Positions 18,426 through 28,100 of a stretch of DNA of 64,000 nt are shown piece by piece. Made by a program: the position numbers and the translations under genes. The stretch is taken from positions 7,287 through 71,286 of the forward strand of contig JAJRTK010000277.1 in assembly GCA_024278345.1 (NCBI GenBank), in the 5' to 3' direction. This DNA is from a bacterium. GTDB lineage: Bacteria > CSSED10-310 > JAJRTK01. The notes beneath the pieces were generated by a model. That model was not told the origin of the DNA, searched no databases, and saw only the letters and a program-made list of their open reading frames with translations. Numbering within the stretch: the first letter of the stretch is position 1; every line of letters starts with the position of its first letter.

Positions 18426-18930
18426 CTTGGTGGCGGGCCTACTTCTGTTGCTCCCGGCCTGCCGGACGGAGCAGAAACCCAAATCCCAGCAGACGCCCCA
18501 GATAGAAACTCACGACATCGACCCCAAGCTGGCTCGGCATATTCGGGAGCGAGCCGAAGCCTATCTTGAGGCATTGAAGAACGACGACTTTGACGCAATG
18601 TGGGCCATGATCGACGAGGGCTCGAAGAAAAAAACCGGCATCGCCAAGTTTGTAAGAATGAACGGGTACCGGAATGTGGGAGCCTTCTTTGGAATGCGGG
18701 TGGCATCGGTGAGGGGTATCGATGAGAAGGCGGTCCTGGTCAAGTCGGTGGTCCGGTTCCAGTATTTCGGCACGATCTTCCCCGACCCGGATCCGACTCC
18801 CGTCGTTTTCAACTGGGAGGAGAAATGGAAACTTGCCCCGGACGGCGAGTGGTACCGAGTGATTCCCGAACCCGATCCCGAGCGGCAGAAACAGCTTGAA
18901 TCGGTCTGTAGCAGCAAGCGCCGGCAATGA
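18394..18930 (+). CDS. Small lipoprotein, unknown function
   Basis: 178 residues. ATG at 18394 has GGAGG at 18382-18386 and lies inside the 3' end of the TPR gene, so the two are coupled. Signal peptide with lipobox LLPAC at about 19-23. The mature part begins with a Gln/Pro-rich linker, then a helical segment ARHIRERAEAYLEALKNDDF and a beta-rich half (VKSVVRFQYFGT, WKLAPDGEWYRV) that looks like a small SnoaL/NTF2-like or DUF4878-type fold; this is inferred from pattern only. Just upstream of the exosortase gene. Confidence 0.75.
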   Translation: MRWNAYLAHISLVAGLLLLLPACRTEQKPKSQQTPQIETHDIDPKLARHIRERAEAYLEALKNDDFDAMWAMIDEGSKKKTGIAKFVRMNGYRNVGAFFGMRVASVRGIDEKAVLVKSVVRFQYFGTIFPDPDPTPVVFNWEEKWKLAPDGEWYRVIPEPDPERQKQLESVCSSKRRQ

Positions 18931-19005
18931 CGGGGGCTGCTCGCCCTCTGGGCTCGGCTTTCCGGTGCCTCTTTGGGGCCGGCGGCGGCCCATGAAAGGA
19001 ATGGC

Positions 19006-19548
19006 ATGTTCTTTCGGACCCGGCAATTGATTCGGGAGAACCGGGTTCTGCTCCGGTTCTACCTTCTCTTCGCGTACCTGGTCCTGCTCCTGTACCTCTG
19101 TTTGCAGATGGAGTTGACTCACCGTTGGATCGCCGTAAGTCTTCCTGGGTTCGTCGCCGGGCTGGTGGCTTGGTTCTTGTCTGTGGTGGGGATGGATGCG
19201 CAGGCGTTTGGCACGACGGTGAGTATTGTGGATGGATTGAGTTTCCGTATCATCTACCACTGCACCGGACTCTTCCTGATGTCCATCTACGCTTCTGCTG
19301 TCTGGGCCTATCCGGCCACCTGGTTGGAGCGGCTTTTAGGTCTCGTACTGGGTTTGCCTGTCCTATTCGGGCTCAACGTCCTTCGTTTGGCCGCACTGGG
19401 GATCGTGGGAAAGTATTTTCCCCAGTATTTCGATCTTTCCCACGAATATCTTTGGCAGGGCTTGCTCATCGTCTTCGTGCTGGTCCTTTGGGTCCAATGG
19501 CGGGATCGGATCGTGACGGGCCGGGGACAGCTTCGACTAGCGACATGA
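19006..19548 (+). CDS. xrtH: Exosortase, XrtH-like
   Basis: 180 residues from the ATG at 19006 (AAGGA upstream), with about five transmembrane segments. The exosortase catalytic triad is visible: Cys in YHCTGLFLM, Arg in NVLRLAALG and His in DLSHEYLWQ. The short length without extra domains fits exosortase H, which processes IPTLxxWG-type tails in the inner membrane by transpeptidation. The next gene is a membrane protein like the XrtH-associated one. Candidate substrates with related tails are encoded at 14481-16550 and 44692-50814. Assignment to type H rather than another short exosortase is moderately sure. Confidence 0.85.
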   Translation: MFFRTRQLIRENRVLLRFYLLFAYLVLLLYLCLQMELTHRWIAVSLPGFVAGLVAWFLSVVGMDAQAFGTTVSIVDGLSFRIIYHCTGLFLMSIYASAVWAYPATWLERLLGLVLGLPVLFGLNVLRLAALGIVGKYFPQYFDLSHEYLWQGLLIVFVLVLWVQWRDRIVTGRGQLRLAT

Positions 19549-19549
19549 A

Positions 19550-20164
19550 TTGGTGGTGCGGGTGAAGAGTTCGGCAGGGCAGTCAACGCAGTTCTCCGCG
19601 GCCTATGTTGGGCGTTTTTTTCTTTTGTCGGCGGGTATCTTCCTGCTCTATCCGGTTCTTCTGCCCGCTTATGCAACCCTTCTGGTGACGCCGATTACCG
19701 TGGCCATCACCGAGCTTCACGCGATGAGAGACGGGGTTTCCTTTGCCTTTGAATGGCGGGACTGGAGCACGATTCGCGGTTTGGCCTCGGTGAACTTCGC
19801 GCCGCTGTGCCAAAACACGGTGGTATTGAGCGCGCTGATCCTGGCCCTCCAATGGCCATTGGCAAAGCGGATTCGAACTCTTGCCATCGCCTCGATGCTA
19901 TTGTTTCTGCTGAACGAGCTGCATCTGGCGCTGATCGTTTTGTACAATTATCATGTGACTTTCCCTTCTCCTGATCCTGGCTTCTGGAAAGACCTGGGTT
20001 GGAGGATCGTTTCCATCGCGTATCACCAGGGCAGGCAGGTGGGAACCATGCTCTTCCCCTTCGCACTGTTTCTCCTCCTGCTGCTCCGCCAAGCAAAAAG
20101 CCCCGCCAACGGCGGGGCTTTTTGCAACAAGAAAGAGGAGCATGGGCCATCTCAAGTGGGTTGA
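19550..20164 (+). CDS. Exosortase-H-associated membrane protein
   Basis: 204 residues, directly after the exosortase gene (1-base gap), with TTG 19550 and GTG codons at 19553 and 19562 as possible starts. Three to four transmembrane segments (FLLSAGIFLLYPVLLPAYAT, VVLSALILALQW, SMLLFLLNELHLALIVLYNY, FPFALFLLLLL). Position and topology match the membrane protein that accompanies XrtH in known systems; its role is not established. The last 22 codons run through a perfect terminator hairpin (20093-20125), so the natural end of translation is inside or past the terminator. Confidence 0.7.
   Translation: MVVRVKSSAGQSTQFSAAYVGRFFLLSAGIFLLYPVLLPAYATLLVTPITVAITELHAMRDGVSFAFEWRDWSTIRGLASVNFAPLCQNTVVLSALILALQWPLAKRIRTLAIASMLLFLLNELHLALIVLYNYHVTFPSPDPGFWKDLGWRIVSIAYHQGRQVGTMLFPFALFLLLLLRQAKSPANGGAFCNKKEEHGPSQVG
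20093..20125. terminator. Bidirectional intrinsic terminator
   Basis: A perfect 15-bp stem (20093-20107 with 20111-20125) around a 3-base loop, with an A5 run on one side and T5 on the other, so it works on both strands. It sits between the plus-strand exosortase genes and the minus-strand gene ending at 20152, and lies within the coding end of the former. Confidence 0.92.
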
Positions 20165-20376
20165 GTACGGCTTCCTTCCTGAAACCGGCTCACGTGATAA
20201 ACATCGCCATCCTTGTAGCGGATCTCATAGAGGATATAGCGTTCTCCTTTAACAGCGCGAAAGTAGGCAACCCCCCGCTGCTTGCCTCCACGGAGATAGC
20301 CCATGGCGTTCTTTTTGTCTCTCACGTACATTTGCTGAAGGTAGCGGACGCCTTCTTCGTCTCCAGTCACTCTCAA
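20152..20376 (-). CDS. Small hypothetical protein
   Basis: 74 residues, convergent with the exosortase operon. Start is a TTG at 20376 with GGAGGG six bases upstream on the minus strand; a GTG at 20370 is the alternative. Rich in Tyr, Arg and Lys with alternating strands (GVAYFRAVKGERYILYEIRY, DGDVYHVSRF), a pattern of a small beta-sheet protein. No family recognised. Its transcription would end at the bidirectional terminator just beyond its stop. Confidence 0.55.
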   Translation of the reverse strand: MRVTGDEEGVRYLQQMYVRDKKNAMGYLRGGKQRGVAYFRAVKGERYILYEIRYKDGDVYHVSRFQEGSRTQPT

Positions 20377-20563
20377 CGCACGCCCTCCGACTTGGAAAAG
20401 ACCCTTCTAGGTTCTGTTTGATGGAATCGAGGCACGTCTAAAGGGAGGATACCACATCTGGTGGCAAGCTCGCAGCATCGCGACGGGACAACGGGTTGGA
20501 ATGAGATTTGCTGTTCCTGTTTGATCACTCGTAGAGTCCAAGAGGATAGAGGGAGGCCATAGA

Positions 20564-21733
20564 ATGCTTGGATCAAATAGTTGGATCGAGGTCGATGCGG
20601 GGGCTTTGGAGCATAATCTTGGTGTCTTTCGCACGAGGATTGGCCCCAGACGACGCCTGGCGGCCGTGGTGAAAGCAAATGCTTACGGTCATGGCATGGT
20701 AGAGGTCTCGTCCATCGCCGTGAAGGCCGGAGCCGACTGGCTGGCGGTTCACTGCCTGGAGGAAGGATTGGCTTTGAGGCAAGTTGGCCACACCTGTCCA
20801 ATTTTGCTCCTGGGGCCGGTCCATCACAAGGCCTTGGAAGAGGCTGTGGAAGCCGACTTGCGGTTAACCGTCTACGACCCGGCGATGCTGCGCCACCTGT
20901 CGAAGGCCGCTTGCCGCCTTGGCCGGACGGCGCGGGTCCATTTCAAGCTGGAAACGGGGACTCATCGGCAGGGGATACCCTCGGAGCAGCTTGACAGGAT
21001 GGCAGAAATGGCACTGAGGTTGCCTGGAATCGAGCTGGAGGGTGCATCGACACATTTCGCCAACATTGAAGACACCACGGATCACTCCTATGCCAAGGGG
21101 CAGCTCCTGGAGTTCGAGGCGGCATCCGGTCGGCTGCGGCGGAAGGTTGCTTCCGGGTTGCTCACGCACTGCGCTTGCAGCGCGGCGGCAATTCTCATGC
21201 CTCAAACCCATATGGAGATGATTCGGCTGGGAATCAGTCTTTACGGGTATTGGCCGTCCAAGGAGACCTTGATTTCGGCGCGAGAGCTTCTTGCTGAGCC
21301 GATGGAGCTTCGCCGGTGCTTGAGCTGGAAGGCGCGTTTGGCCCAGATCAAGGAGGTTGAGGCAAATCGATTGATTGGCTACGGCTGTTCCTACAAGACA
21401 ACGCGAAGGACGATTCTTGGAGTTCTGCCGGTGGGCTATTCCGATGGCTACGCCCGCGGGCTTTCCAACCGAGCTCACGTTCTGGTTCGTGGTTGCCGCG
21501 CCCGGGTATTGGGCCGGATCTGCATGAACTTGATGATGGTGGATCTCACCGACGTGGGACCGGTGACATTGGAGGATGAGGTGGTCCTCATTGGCAAGCA
21601 AGGGCGGGAAGAGATCACGGCGGAAGATCTGGCGCAATTGTTGGGAACCATCCACTACGAAATCATGGCGCGAATGGACCGGGGCATTTCCCGGGTTCTG
21701 GTTCGGCGGGGCGGGCTGGAAGCGGCGGACTAG
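20564..21733 (+). CDS. alr: Alanine racemase
   Basis: 389 residues; GGGAGG at 20551-20556 precedes the ATG. PLP-dependent racemisation of L- to D-alanine for peptidoglycan. The PLP lysine is in VVKANAYGHG (residue 37), the phosphate-contact segment is RLGISLYGYW, and the second catalytic base Tyr lies in IGYGCSYKT near residue 272, followed by VLPVGYSDGY and RICMNLMMVD. The usual CMD reads CMN. All key residues are present in a full-length fold III/TIM-barrel plus beta-domain enzyme. The methyltransferase gene follows 40 bases later. Confidence 0.96.
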   Translation: MLGSNSWIEVDAGALEHNLGVFRTRIGPRRRLAAVVKANAYGHGMVEVSSIAVKAGADWLAVHCLEEGLALRQVGHTCPILLLGPVHHKALEEAVEADLRLTVYDPAMLRHLSKAACRLGRTARVHFKLETGTHRQGIPSEQLDRMAEMALRLPGIELEGASTHFANIEDTTDHSYAKGQLLEFEAASGRLRRKVASGLLTHCACSAAAILMPQTHMEMIRLGISLYGYWPSKETLISARELLAEPMELRRCLSWKARLAQIKEVEANRLIGYGCSYKTTRRTILGVLPVGYSDGYARGLSNRAHVLVRGCRARVLGRICMNLMMVDLTDVGPVTLEDEVVLIGKQGREEITAEDLAQLLGTIHYEIMARMDRGISRVLVRRGGLEAAD

Positions 21734-21773
21734 GTTGGAGTTGATTGTCTTTTTGCATCTCTTGGGGATTTCG

Positions 21774-22661
21774 GTGAATGGGACTGGAGATCATGGGCTT
21801 TGCGTAGTCCTTGTAGAACCTCGGACTCCTGGAAATGTGGGCGCGGCGGCACGGGCGATGAAAAACATGGGGTTGGCCGATCTGCGATTGGTCCGGCCCT
21901 GCCGTCACCTCTCCCCCGAGGCGCGGCGCATGGCCCCCGGTGCCGTGGAAATCCTGGAAGGAGCGGGCCTCCATGAGAATCTTGCCGATGCTGTGGGGGA
22001 TTGCCTCCGGGTGGTGGGATTCACGGCCCGGCGGGGGCAAGATCGGCCTTTGTCGGACGTGCGCGAATTGGGCGAAGTACTCCATCCAATCGTTGGTGGA
22101 GGTCGGATCGCCTTGGTCTTCGGTCGGGAGGACCGAGGTTTGACGAACCGGCATCTCGATCTGTGTCAAGAACTGGCGACGATCCCGACGGCTTCGGAGC
22201 ACCGTTCCCTCAATCTTGCCCAAGCAGTGCTTCTTGCCTGCTACGAGATCCGGCGGGTCTTGTCCCAAAGGCACCAGGGCCGTGAGGCTTCCGGTTTGGT
22301 TTTCCCCGCTCAGGGGAAGAAGGACGGTCTGAGAGGCAACGTGTCTCCGGCGAGATTTCCCTGTCCATCGGCGGATCTGGAAGGTTTGCTTGAGGACGCC
22401 ATCTCGACGCTGCTTGGGATTGGGTATTTGCGGGAAGAGCAATTTGATCGACAGCAAAGGATCTTGCGGCGGATCGCCGGAAAGGCGGCTCTGGATTCCC
22501 AAGAGGTCCGGTTCCTTCGGGGCATTTTGCGGAAAGTCCGGTGGTGGGTGGGCCGTGCCCACGGGTTGGAGCTTGAGTTGTCGGCGCATGCTGGGAGCGA
22601 TGGGAGCGGCCGCGAGCAGCGCGACCGGAACGCAACAGAAGAAAAAGGCCGGAAAAGTTGA
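21774..22661 (+). CDS. SPOUT RNA 2'-O-methyltransferase, TrmJ-like
   Basis: 295 residues from the GTG at 21774 with GGGGA six bases before; the longer frame overlaps alr and is not used. SPOUT knot motifs are clear: LVEPRTPGNVGAAARAMKNM, LVFGREDRGLTNRHLD and IPTASEHRSLNLAQAV, as in TrmJ, which methylates position 32 of tRNAs with SAM. After the 170-residue catalytic domain and a helical tail typical of TrmJ, the last dozen codons run through a 42-base repeat (22595-22636) also found in an intergenic region at 50953-50995, so the C-terminal end is probably a late addition. Confidence 0.88.
   Translation: MNGTGDHGLCVVLVEPRTPGNVGAAARAMKNMGLADLRLVRPCRHLSPEARRMAPGAVEILEGAGLHENLADAVGDCLRVVGFTARRGQDRPLSDVRELGEVLHPIVGGGRIALVFGREDRGLTNRHLDLCQELATIPTASEHRSLNLAQAVLLACYEIRRVLSQRHQGREASGLVFPAQGKKDGLRGNVSPARFPCPSADLEGLLEDAISTLLGIGYLREEQFDRQQRILRRIAGKAALDSQEVRFLRGILRKVRWWVGRAHGLELELSAHAGSDGSGREQRDRNATEEKGRKS
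22595..22636 (+). repeat. Short dispersed repeat, long form copy A
   Basis: Closely matches 50953-50995 (about 37 of 42 bases). Ends in GACCGGAACGCAAC, the complement of the GTTGCGTTCCGCTC-type core seen in other gaps. Lies within the 3' end of the TrmJ-like gene. Confidence 0.65.
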
Positions 22662-22739
22662 CGTCGGGGCCGGTTCAGGAACCGATCTATTGGGGAAGCT
22701 CCGACTGTTACTGGCGGTCAGCAGCGGCGGGAGAAAGAT

Positions 22740-24266
22740 TCAATCGGTTATGGGCCAATTTTTTTCTTTCGGTTCGACGTAGGGAGCGGCAGCGGCATAG
22801 AAGTTCTTGAGCTCCTGTTTCATGCGTTTCCAGGTGGGTCGGCGAGAATAGCTCATGTGCCCAGCCCGGTAGAGGTTTGTGGTGACCCGCTGGAGCACGC
22901 TTTTTGAGGGTCCCAGGTGATTGAGGGTGTATTTGGTGCAGAGAGGCGGTGTGGCGAGGTCGAAATAACCAAGAGCAACAAAGAGTTTCAGCGCGGGATT
23001 CTGGCACATGGCACGATAGAGTCTGGGGGCGACGTTGAGCGAGGCTTGGGAGTCCTCGCCAAAGTCCCACGGCCGGACGCTCATGGTGAGGATTTCGTAG
23101 GGGAGATCGTTTTCGACCTTGAGCTGGGTGCGGAGGTAGTGATTGAGGGCGCCGGTAAAGGGCCCTTGAATGGAGGCATAGCTGGGATCGTAGTCGATAT
23201 CCCTTCCCTCGGCATCGCGTGCGCTCCCGGTAAACCTGGCGTCGAGTCTACCCACAAGGAGATCTTCGGTCTTCAGGAGCTCCTTTCCGAAACGTGGCAT
23301 ATCGATCCGAAGGTTGCAGGACTCCAGAAGAGATTGTGGAAGGCCGGTGAACCGGGAGAGCTCGTGCAGGGTGTCCTGCCAGAGTTCTTCGGGAGTATCG
23401 TGGCCGAGGATCAGGACGTGGAGGTATTGGCCCAGGGCAAACTCCTCGGCCATTGTGACGGCGGCTTCAAGGTCATCTTGCAGCCCGGGCTCGAGCCTAC
23501 CGTGGTACCATGCCACGGCGGTGTATGTTGGGAGGAAGAGAGCGTAGATGAGGTCGTTTCCCGGGTGAAAAAAGACGGTTTTGAAATCGAGTGCCGGGGA
23601 GATGAGGACAAGGCCGTTGAGAAACATGCCGTGCTTCTGTTGCAAGAGTTCGGCGAGGCCGGCGCTTCTGGTGGTTCCGTAGCTGGCGCCGGCCAGGAAC
23701 TTGGGGGAGGCCCAGCGTTGATTTCTGGTGGTCCAAAGGCGGATGAATTCGCCGATGGATTCGAGGTCCTCTTCGACGCCGTGAAACTTCTTGGCGTCGG
23801 CGGGGGGCAGCGCCCGGCTGAACCCGGTTGTGACGGGATCGATGAAGATGAGGTCACTGACTTCCAGGAGTGTGTCGGGATTGGACTCGACGCGGTAGGG
23901 TGGGGGCGGCGGATCGCCTTCTTCGCCGAGCTCGACGCGCTTTGGCCCGAGACCTCCCAGATGAAGCCAGACTGATGAGGACCCGGGCCCGCCGTTGAAA
24001 GCGAAAGTGATGGGACGGTGCTGAGGGTTCGCCTCGATCTGGGTGTAGGCGACATAGAAGATGCTTGCCCGCGGTTTTCCCTCTTCGTCTTTCAGGATGT
24101 AGTTGCCGGCGGTGGCCTTGTAGCGAAGCCTGGCGCCGCCGACCCGAATAGAATACTCGGTTTCGGAAGAAAGCTCTTTGGGAGGCTCTTTCTTGTGCGG
24201 CAGGTCACCTTTGTTTCCTTGATGTCCGCTGTTCTTTTCTTGATCTGCCGCTGACTCGTTGCCCAT
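22740..24266 (-). CDS. Serine carboxypeptidase, peptidase family S10
   Basis: 508 residues. Oxyanion/substrate motif NGGPGSSS, nucleophile in GASYGTTRSAG, Asp in GYFDLATPP and His in RAGHMSYSR give the full S10 triad; FIDPVTTGFSRALP is the usual VDxPxGxGFS-like segment with DP-V in place of the common QP-G. Bacterial S10 enzymes of this length remove C-terminal residues at acid pH. No signal peptide: the N-terminus is a Lys/Glu-rich hydrophilic stretch of 35 residues. It starts 16 bases after purQ and is probably co-transcribed with the purine genes; no functional link is known. Confidence 0.9.
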   Translation of the reverse strand: MGNESAADQEKNSGHQGNKGDLPHKKEPPKELSSETEYSIRVGGARLRYKATAGNYILKDEEGKPRASIFYVAYTQIEANPQHRPITFAFNGGPGSSSVWLHLGGLGPKRVELGEEGDPPPPPYRVESNPDTLLEVSDLIFIDPVTTGFSRALPPADAKKFHGVEEDLESIGEFIRLWTTRNQRWASPKFLAGASYGTTRSAGLAELLQQKHGMFLNGLVLISPALDFKTVFFHPGNDLIYALFLPTYTAVAWYHGRLEPGLQDDLEAAVTMAEEFALGQYLHVLILGHDTPEELWQDTLHELSRFTGLPQSLLESCNLRIDMPRFGKELLKTEDLLVGRLDARFTGSARDAEGRDIDYDPSYASIQGPFTGALNHYLRTQLKVENDLPYEILTMSVRPWDFGEDSQASLNVAPRLYRAMCQNPALKLFVALGYFDLATPPLCTKYTLNHLGPSKSVLQRVTTNLYRAGHMSYSRRPTWKRMKQELKNFYAAAAPYVEPKEKNWPITD

Positions 24267-24281
24267 GTCTATGCCCTCGTC

Positions 24282-25166
24282 CTAGTGATAGTAGCGAACG
24301 GCTGCCCGGAACAAGGCAAGTCCGTCGCCGGCCTCTGGCAATTCGCGGCCCTGGCGCCGGAGTTTGTCGGCGATGGAGGGCCAATCCTCCCGCTGCACGA
24401 AATCGATGGCTCGTTCCGGGTGTGGCATCATTCCCATGACACGGCCGGTGGGATCGCAGACCCCGGCGACGTCCAGGGCGGCGCCGTTGGGGTTCCAAGG
24501 GGCTTCCCCGTGGGCCGGTTTCCCGTCCCGCGCATAGCGAAGGACAAGCTGGCCGGCGTTGGCAAGTCGGGCTAGCTCCGCTGGCGGTGCCCAAAATCGT
24601 CCTTCCCCGTGGGCCACCGGCAAGTGGAGAGCCCCAGAGTCCCGGAGCCAGGGTGAAGTGGTCTTCTCCGCCAGTAGATCGACCCAGCGGCAGACGTAGC
24701 CCGGCGGGCGGTTGGAGAGAAGCGCCACGCGTCTGGAATCCGTGGCGCATCCCGGAGCAGGCGAGGTAGAATCTTGGCCGGTGGCGCGGAATTCCGGGTT
24801 GAGCTTGGCCGTGAAATCGGGGGCGCCAGCGGGCTCACCTGGCAGGAGACCGAGGTGAGTAAGCACCTGAAATCCGTTGCAAATCCCAAGAATCAGGCGG
24901 TCACTCTCGACGAAGCGCCGCAGGAAGGTAGCTAGGCCATGACGCAGGCGGATCGCCAGGGCGTTTCCCGATCCCGTGTGGTCACCGTAGGAAAACCCGC
25001 CGGGCAAGACCAGGATCTGGCTTTGGAAAAGGCGCTGGGGAGATTCCATGAGATCCGCCACGTGGATGATCTTGGTTCGGGCTCCTGCCCGCCGGAAGGC
25101 GAAGGCGGTCTCCAGATCGCAGTTGATCCCGGTCCCTGTGAGCACCATGACGGCCGGCGCGGTCAT
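24282..25166 (-). CDS. purQ: Phosphoribosylformylglycinamidine synthase, glutaminase subunit PurQ
   Basis: 294 residues from the ATG at 25166, which overlaps the purL stop (ATGA) and follows GGAGGG by seven bases. Class I glutamine amidotransferase: GGFSYGDHTGSG, nucleophile Cys in GICNGFQ, and His-Glu in MMPHPERA. It supplies ammonia to PurL for FGAR to FGAM in purine synthesis. The GDHTGSG variant of the usual GDYL/GDDIAAG loop and length near 290 match the long PurQ form that partners the two-domain PurL seen here. Confidence 0.95.
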   Translation of the reverse strand: MTAPAVMVLTGTGINCDLETAFAFRRAGARTKIIHVADLMESPQRLFQSQILVLPGGFSYGDHTGSGNALAIRLRHGLATFLRRFVESDRLILGICNGFQVLTHLGLLPGEPAGAPDFTAKLNPEFRATGQDSTSPAPGCATDSRRVALLSNRPPGYVCRWVDLLAEKTTSPWLRDSGALHLPVAHGEGRFWAPPAELARLANAGQLVLRYARDGKPAHGEAPWNPNGAALDVAGVCDPTGRVMGMMPHPERAIDFVQREDWPSIADKLRRQGRELPEAGDGLALFRAAVRYYH

Positions 25167-28100
25167 TTCGTATCCCTCCAATCGGTCCCATAGGCGGAAG
25201 CAAGCTCGACCAACGCCGTGTCAACGAGCACTGTGCCGCCGGCTCCACGAATTCGGAGGCGACCGCTCCCGGAGATTAAACCAATCCTTGCCACCGGAAG
25301 GTCCCAGCTTTGGAAGATTTCTTCGAAGGCGGCGGCGTTTTCTGGCGAGCAAGTGACGAGAAGTCGGCCGGGCGATTCGGAAAAGAGAATTGCCCGATCA
25401 GGGGCTTCATCACAGCAGCCATGGCTGCGGATCTGGTCTAGATCCACCTCGGCGCCAAGCTGGGCGGCCAGGCAGGCCGTGGCGACTGCCACAGCGAGGC
25501 CCCCGCGCCCAAGGGCCTGTGCGGACGCTACCAGGCCGCGATCCACTGCCTGGGCGTGAAGCCCGTAGAGCCGTTTGGAGGTGGAGAGATCGAGCTCCGG
25601 CACGGCGCCGCCGGCGAGTTTCCTGTGGGCACGGTAGACGCTCCCCCCCAGGGCTCGCCTGGTGGTGCCAAGGAGAAAAATGAGATCGCCCGCGGCCTTG
25701 GGGTCGGGGCTGGCGATCCGCCGAACATCATCGAGGATGGCCAAAGAGGAGATAAGAAGCGTCGGGGGGATGGAGAGTCTAGTGGTACGTCCCTGTCCGT
25801 CGTACCCGGAGAAATCGTTGTGCATACTATCCTTCCCCGAAATGAAAGGCGTCCCCCAGGCCACGGCCACTTCGTAGCAGGCCCGGGCGGATTCCTTCAA
25901 GAGCCAGAGTCGTTGGGGATCCTTTGGTTTTGACCAGCAAAAGTTATCGAGGAGGGCGATCCGCCCGAGTCTAGCGCCGAGGGCGACAAGTGGCCGTACG
26001 GCGGCATCCATGGCGCCGGCGGCGGCAGAATAGGGATCGAGCAGTGTCGCCTCTGGCCAAAGGCCCTGAGAAACGCCGATACCGCGATAGGAATCGGGTC
26101 GCGGCCGCACCACGGTGGCGGCGGAATCGACTCGGCCGGGGCCCACCAGGGGTTTGAGGACTGAACTGCCCTGGACCTCGTGATCGAAGCGGAGGGCAAG
26201 TTCTTGGCGGCTGGCGATCCCGGGTCTCGCAAGGATCTCCAGCAAGAGGCGCTGGATCTCGCCGGGAGGCGGCGGGAGGGTTTTCTCGGCCTCCAGCTCA
26301 GGATCGGAAGCTCTGTCAGGCGGCAGGGCGACCTCGCACGGAAGCTCGCGGGCGGGCCACCCGTCTAGAAGGAAGTCGAGGGCGAGGTCCATGACCAGTT
26401 TGCCGCCATGGCTTACGACGCACTGGCCGGTGTCAGTGAACTGGCCGATCTCCGTGGCTTCGACATCCCGGCGCCGAAAGAGCTCAAGAATCTCATCAAG
26501 ATGCTCGGGTGGAACCGCAAGGGTCATCCTTTCCTGAGATTCACTCACCCAGATCTGCCAGGGTGCCATGCCGGGGTATTTCAGGGGCACCTTGGTCAGA
26601 TCGACGATGCAGCCACCGGACTCTTGGGCCATTTCTGGGACGGAGCATGAGAGGCCGCCGGCTCCGTTGTCGGTGAGGCTCGTGTAGAGAGCCCGGTGGC
26701 GGGCTTCCCGAATCAGGGCGTCGGTGAGAAGCTTCTGCCCAATGGGATCTCCTATCTGCACGGCGGTGGCCGGGCTCCCTGAATCCAGGGCCTCGCTTGA
26801 AAAGGTAGCGCCATGAATCCCGTCCAAGCCAACGCGGCCGCCGACTACGACAATTCTATTCCCTGGGCGCGCTCGTTTTTGGTGCAGCCGACGCCCCTTC
26901 TCTTCCCGTGGAATCAAGCCCACGGTCCCGACGAAAACCAGAGGCTTGGCCCGGTAGTCCTCGTGGAACCACCAGAATCCTTGTGGCGTTGGAATGCCGG
27001 AGCAGTTTCCTCCCACCTCGACGCCGCGAAAAATGCCCTCCGCCAAGAGCCGAGGAGGCAAGAGGGGCTCTGACTCACCATCGGGAACACGGTATAGCTC
27101 CCGGCGGTCGCCTGGCCAAGGCAAACAGAATCCATACCGGTTCAGGATGGGCCGGGCCCCCAGTCCAAATCCGACGGCGTCGCGGTTCACGCCCAGGATT
27201 CCCGTGAGCGCGCCTCCGAAGGGATCCAGGGCGGACGGACTGTTGTGGGTCTCCACCTTATCTGTGACAAGGTAATCCTCATCGAAGACAATCGCTCCTG
27301 AATTGTCTACGAAGACTGATGCGCAAAAGCTGTCGTCTCGCGCTCTTTGGATCTCCAGGGTAGCGCGGCGGATATAGTGGTGGAAAAGGCCCGCCCGCGC
27401 TTCGCCCAAGGGGGAATTGAAAATGAGGTGGCGACAGTGTTCCGACCAGTTCTGCGCCAAGGATTCCAGCTCTAGATCGGTGGGATGGCGCCCGATCTTT
27501 CGGAAGTGGCGCTGGATGACCAGGAGTGATTCGAGATCGAGTGCAAGGGGGCCTCGGCGGGGCAGACCGCGACCCTTTTCTCCGGGATTCTGAGGTAGGC
27601 CGGCTTTTCCCAGTAGCAGGAGCTCTGCCTCTGAAACCTCGAGGTTCACTTCGTCGGCTTCTGGATGGGGATTCAAGGCGACCCCGGGTGCGACACGGTC
27701 CATTCCCCCATCACGGGAATAGTGCGTCCAGGATTTAATGGACACCCTTTCTACCAATGGGTTTGCCAGCTCCGCGGCAATGGCCTGGAGGTCTGCGTCG
27801 GGCAAGGTTCCGCGGAGCAGATAGAGGCGAGAACCGTGGCAACTCTCGGCATCTTCCAGGGAGCGCCCCCACAAGACGGGGAGCAGTTTGGCCACGGTTC
27901 GGCCTACGTTGTCGGTAACACCAGGCAGAAAACCGACTTCAAGAGCCCAGTGGAAGCCCGTGAGGACCAATGGCCGGTCGATGCTGGCGGGACGAGTCAA
28001 GGGATGGCCCAAGGCTTTTGCCAGGACGGTAAGATCGTGTTGGCGGAAGCAACCCCGCAAGGTGATGACATCGATCCTGACGACCCCCTCCAACGACGGT

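Noticed and set aside
22917-23975. 352-codon open frame on the plus strand
   Set aside because: Antisense to the S10 carboxypeptidase; its translation has no recognisable motif.
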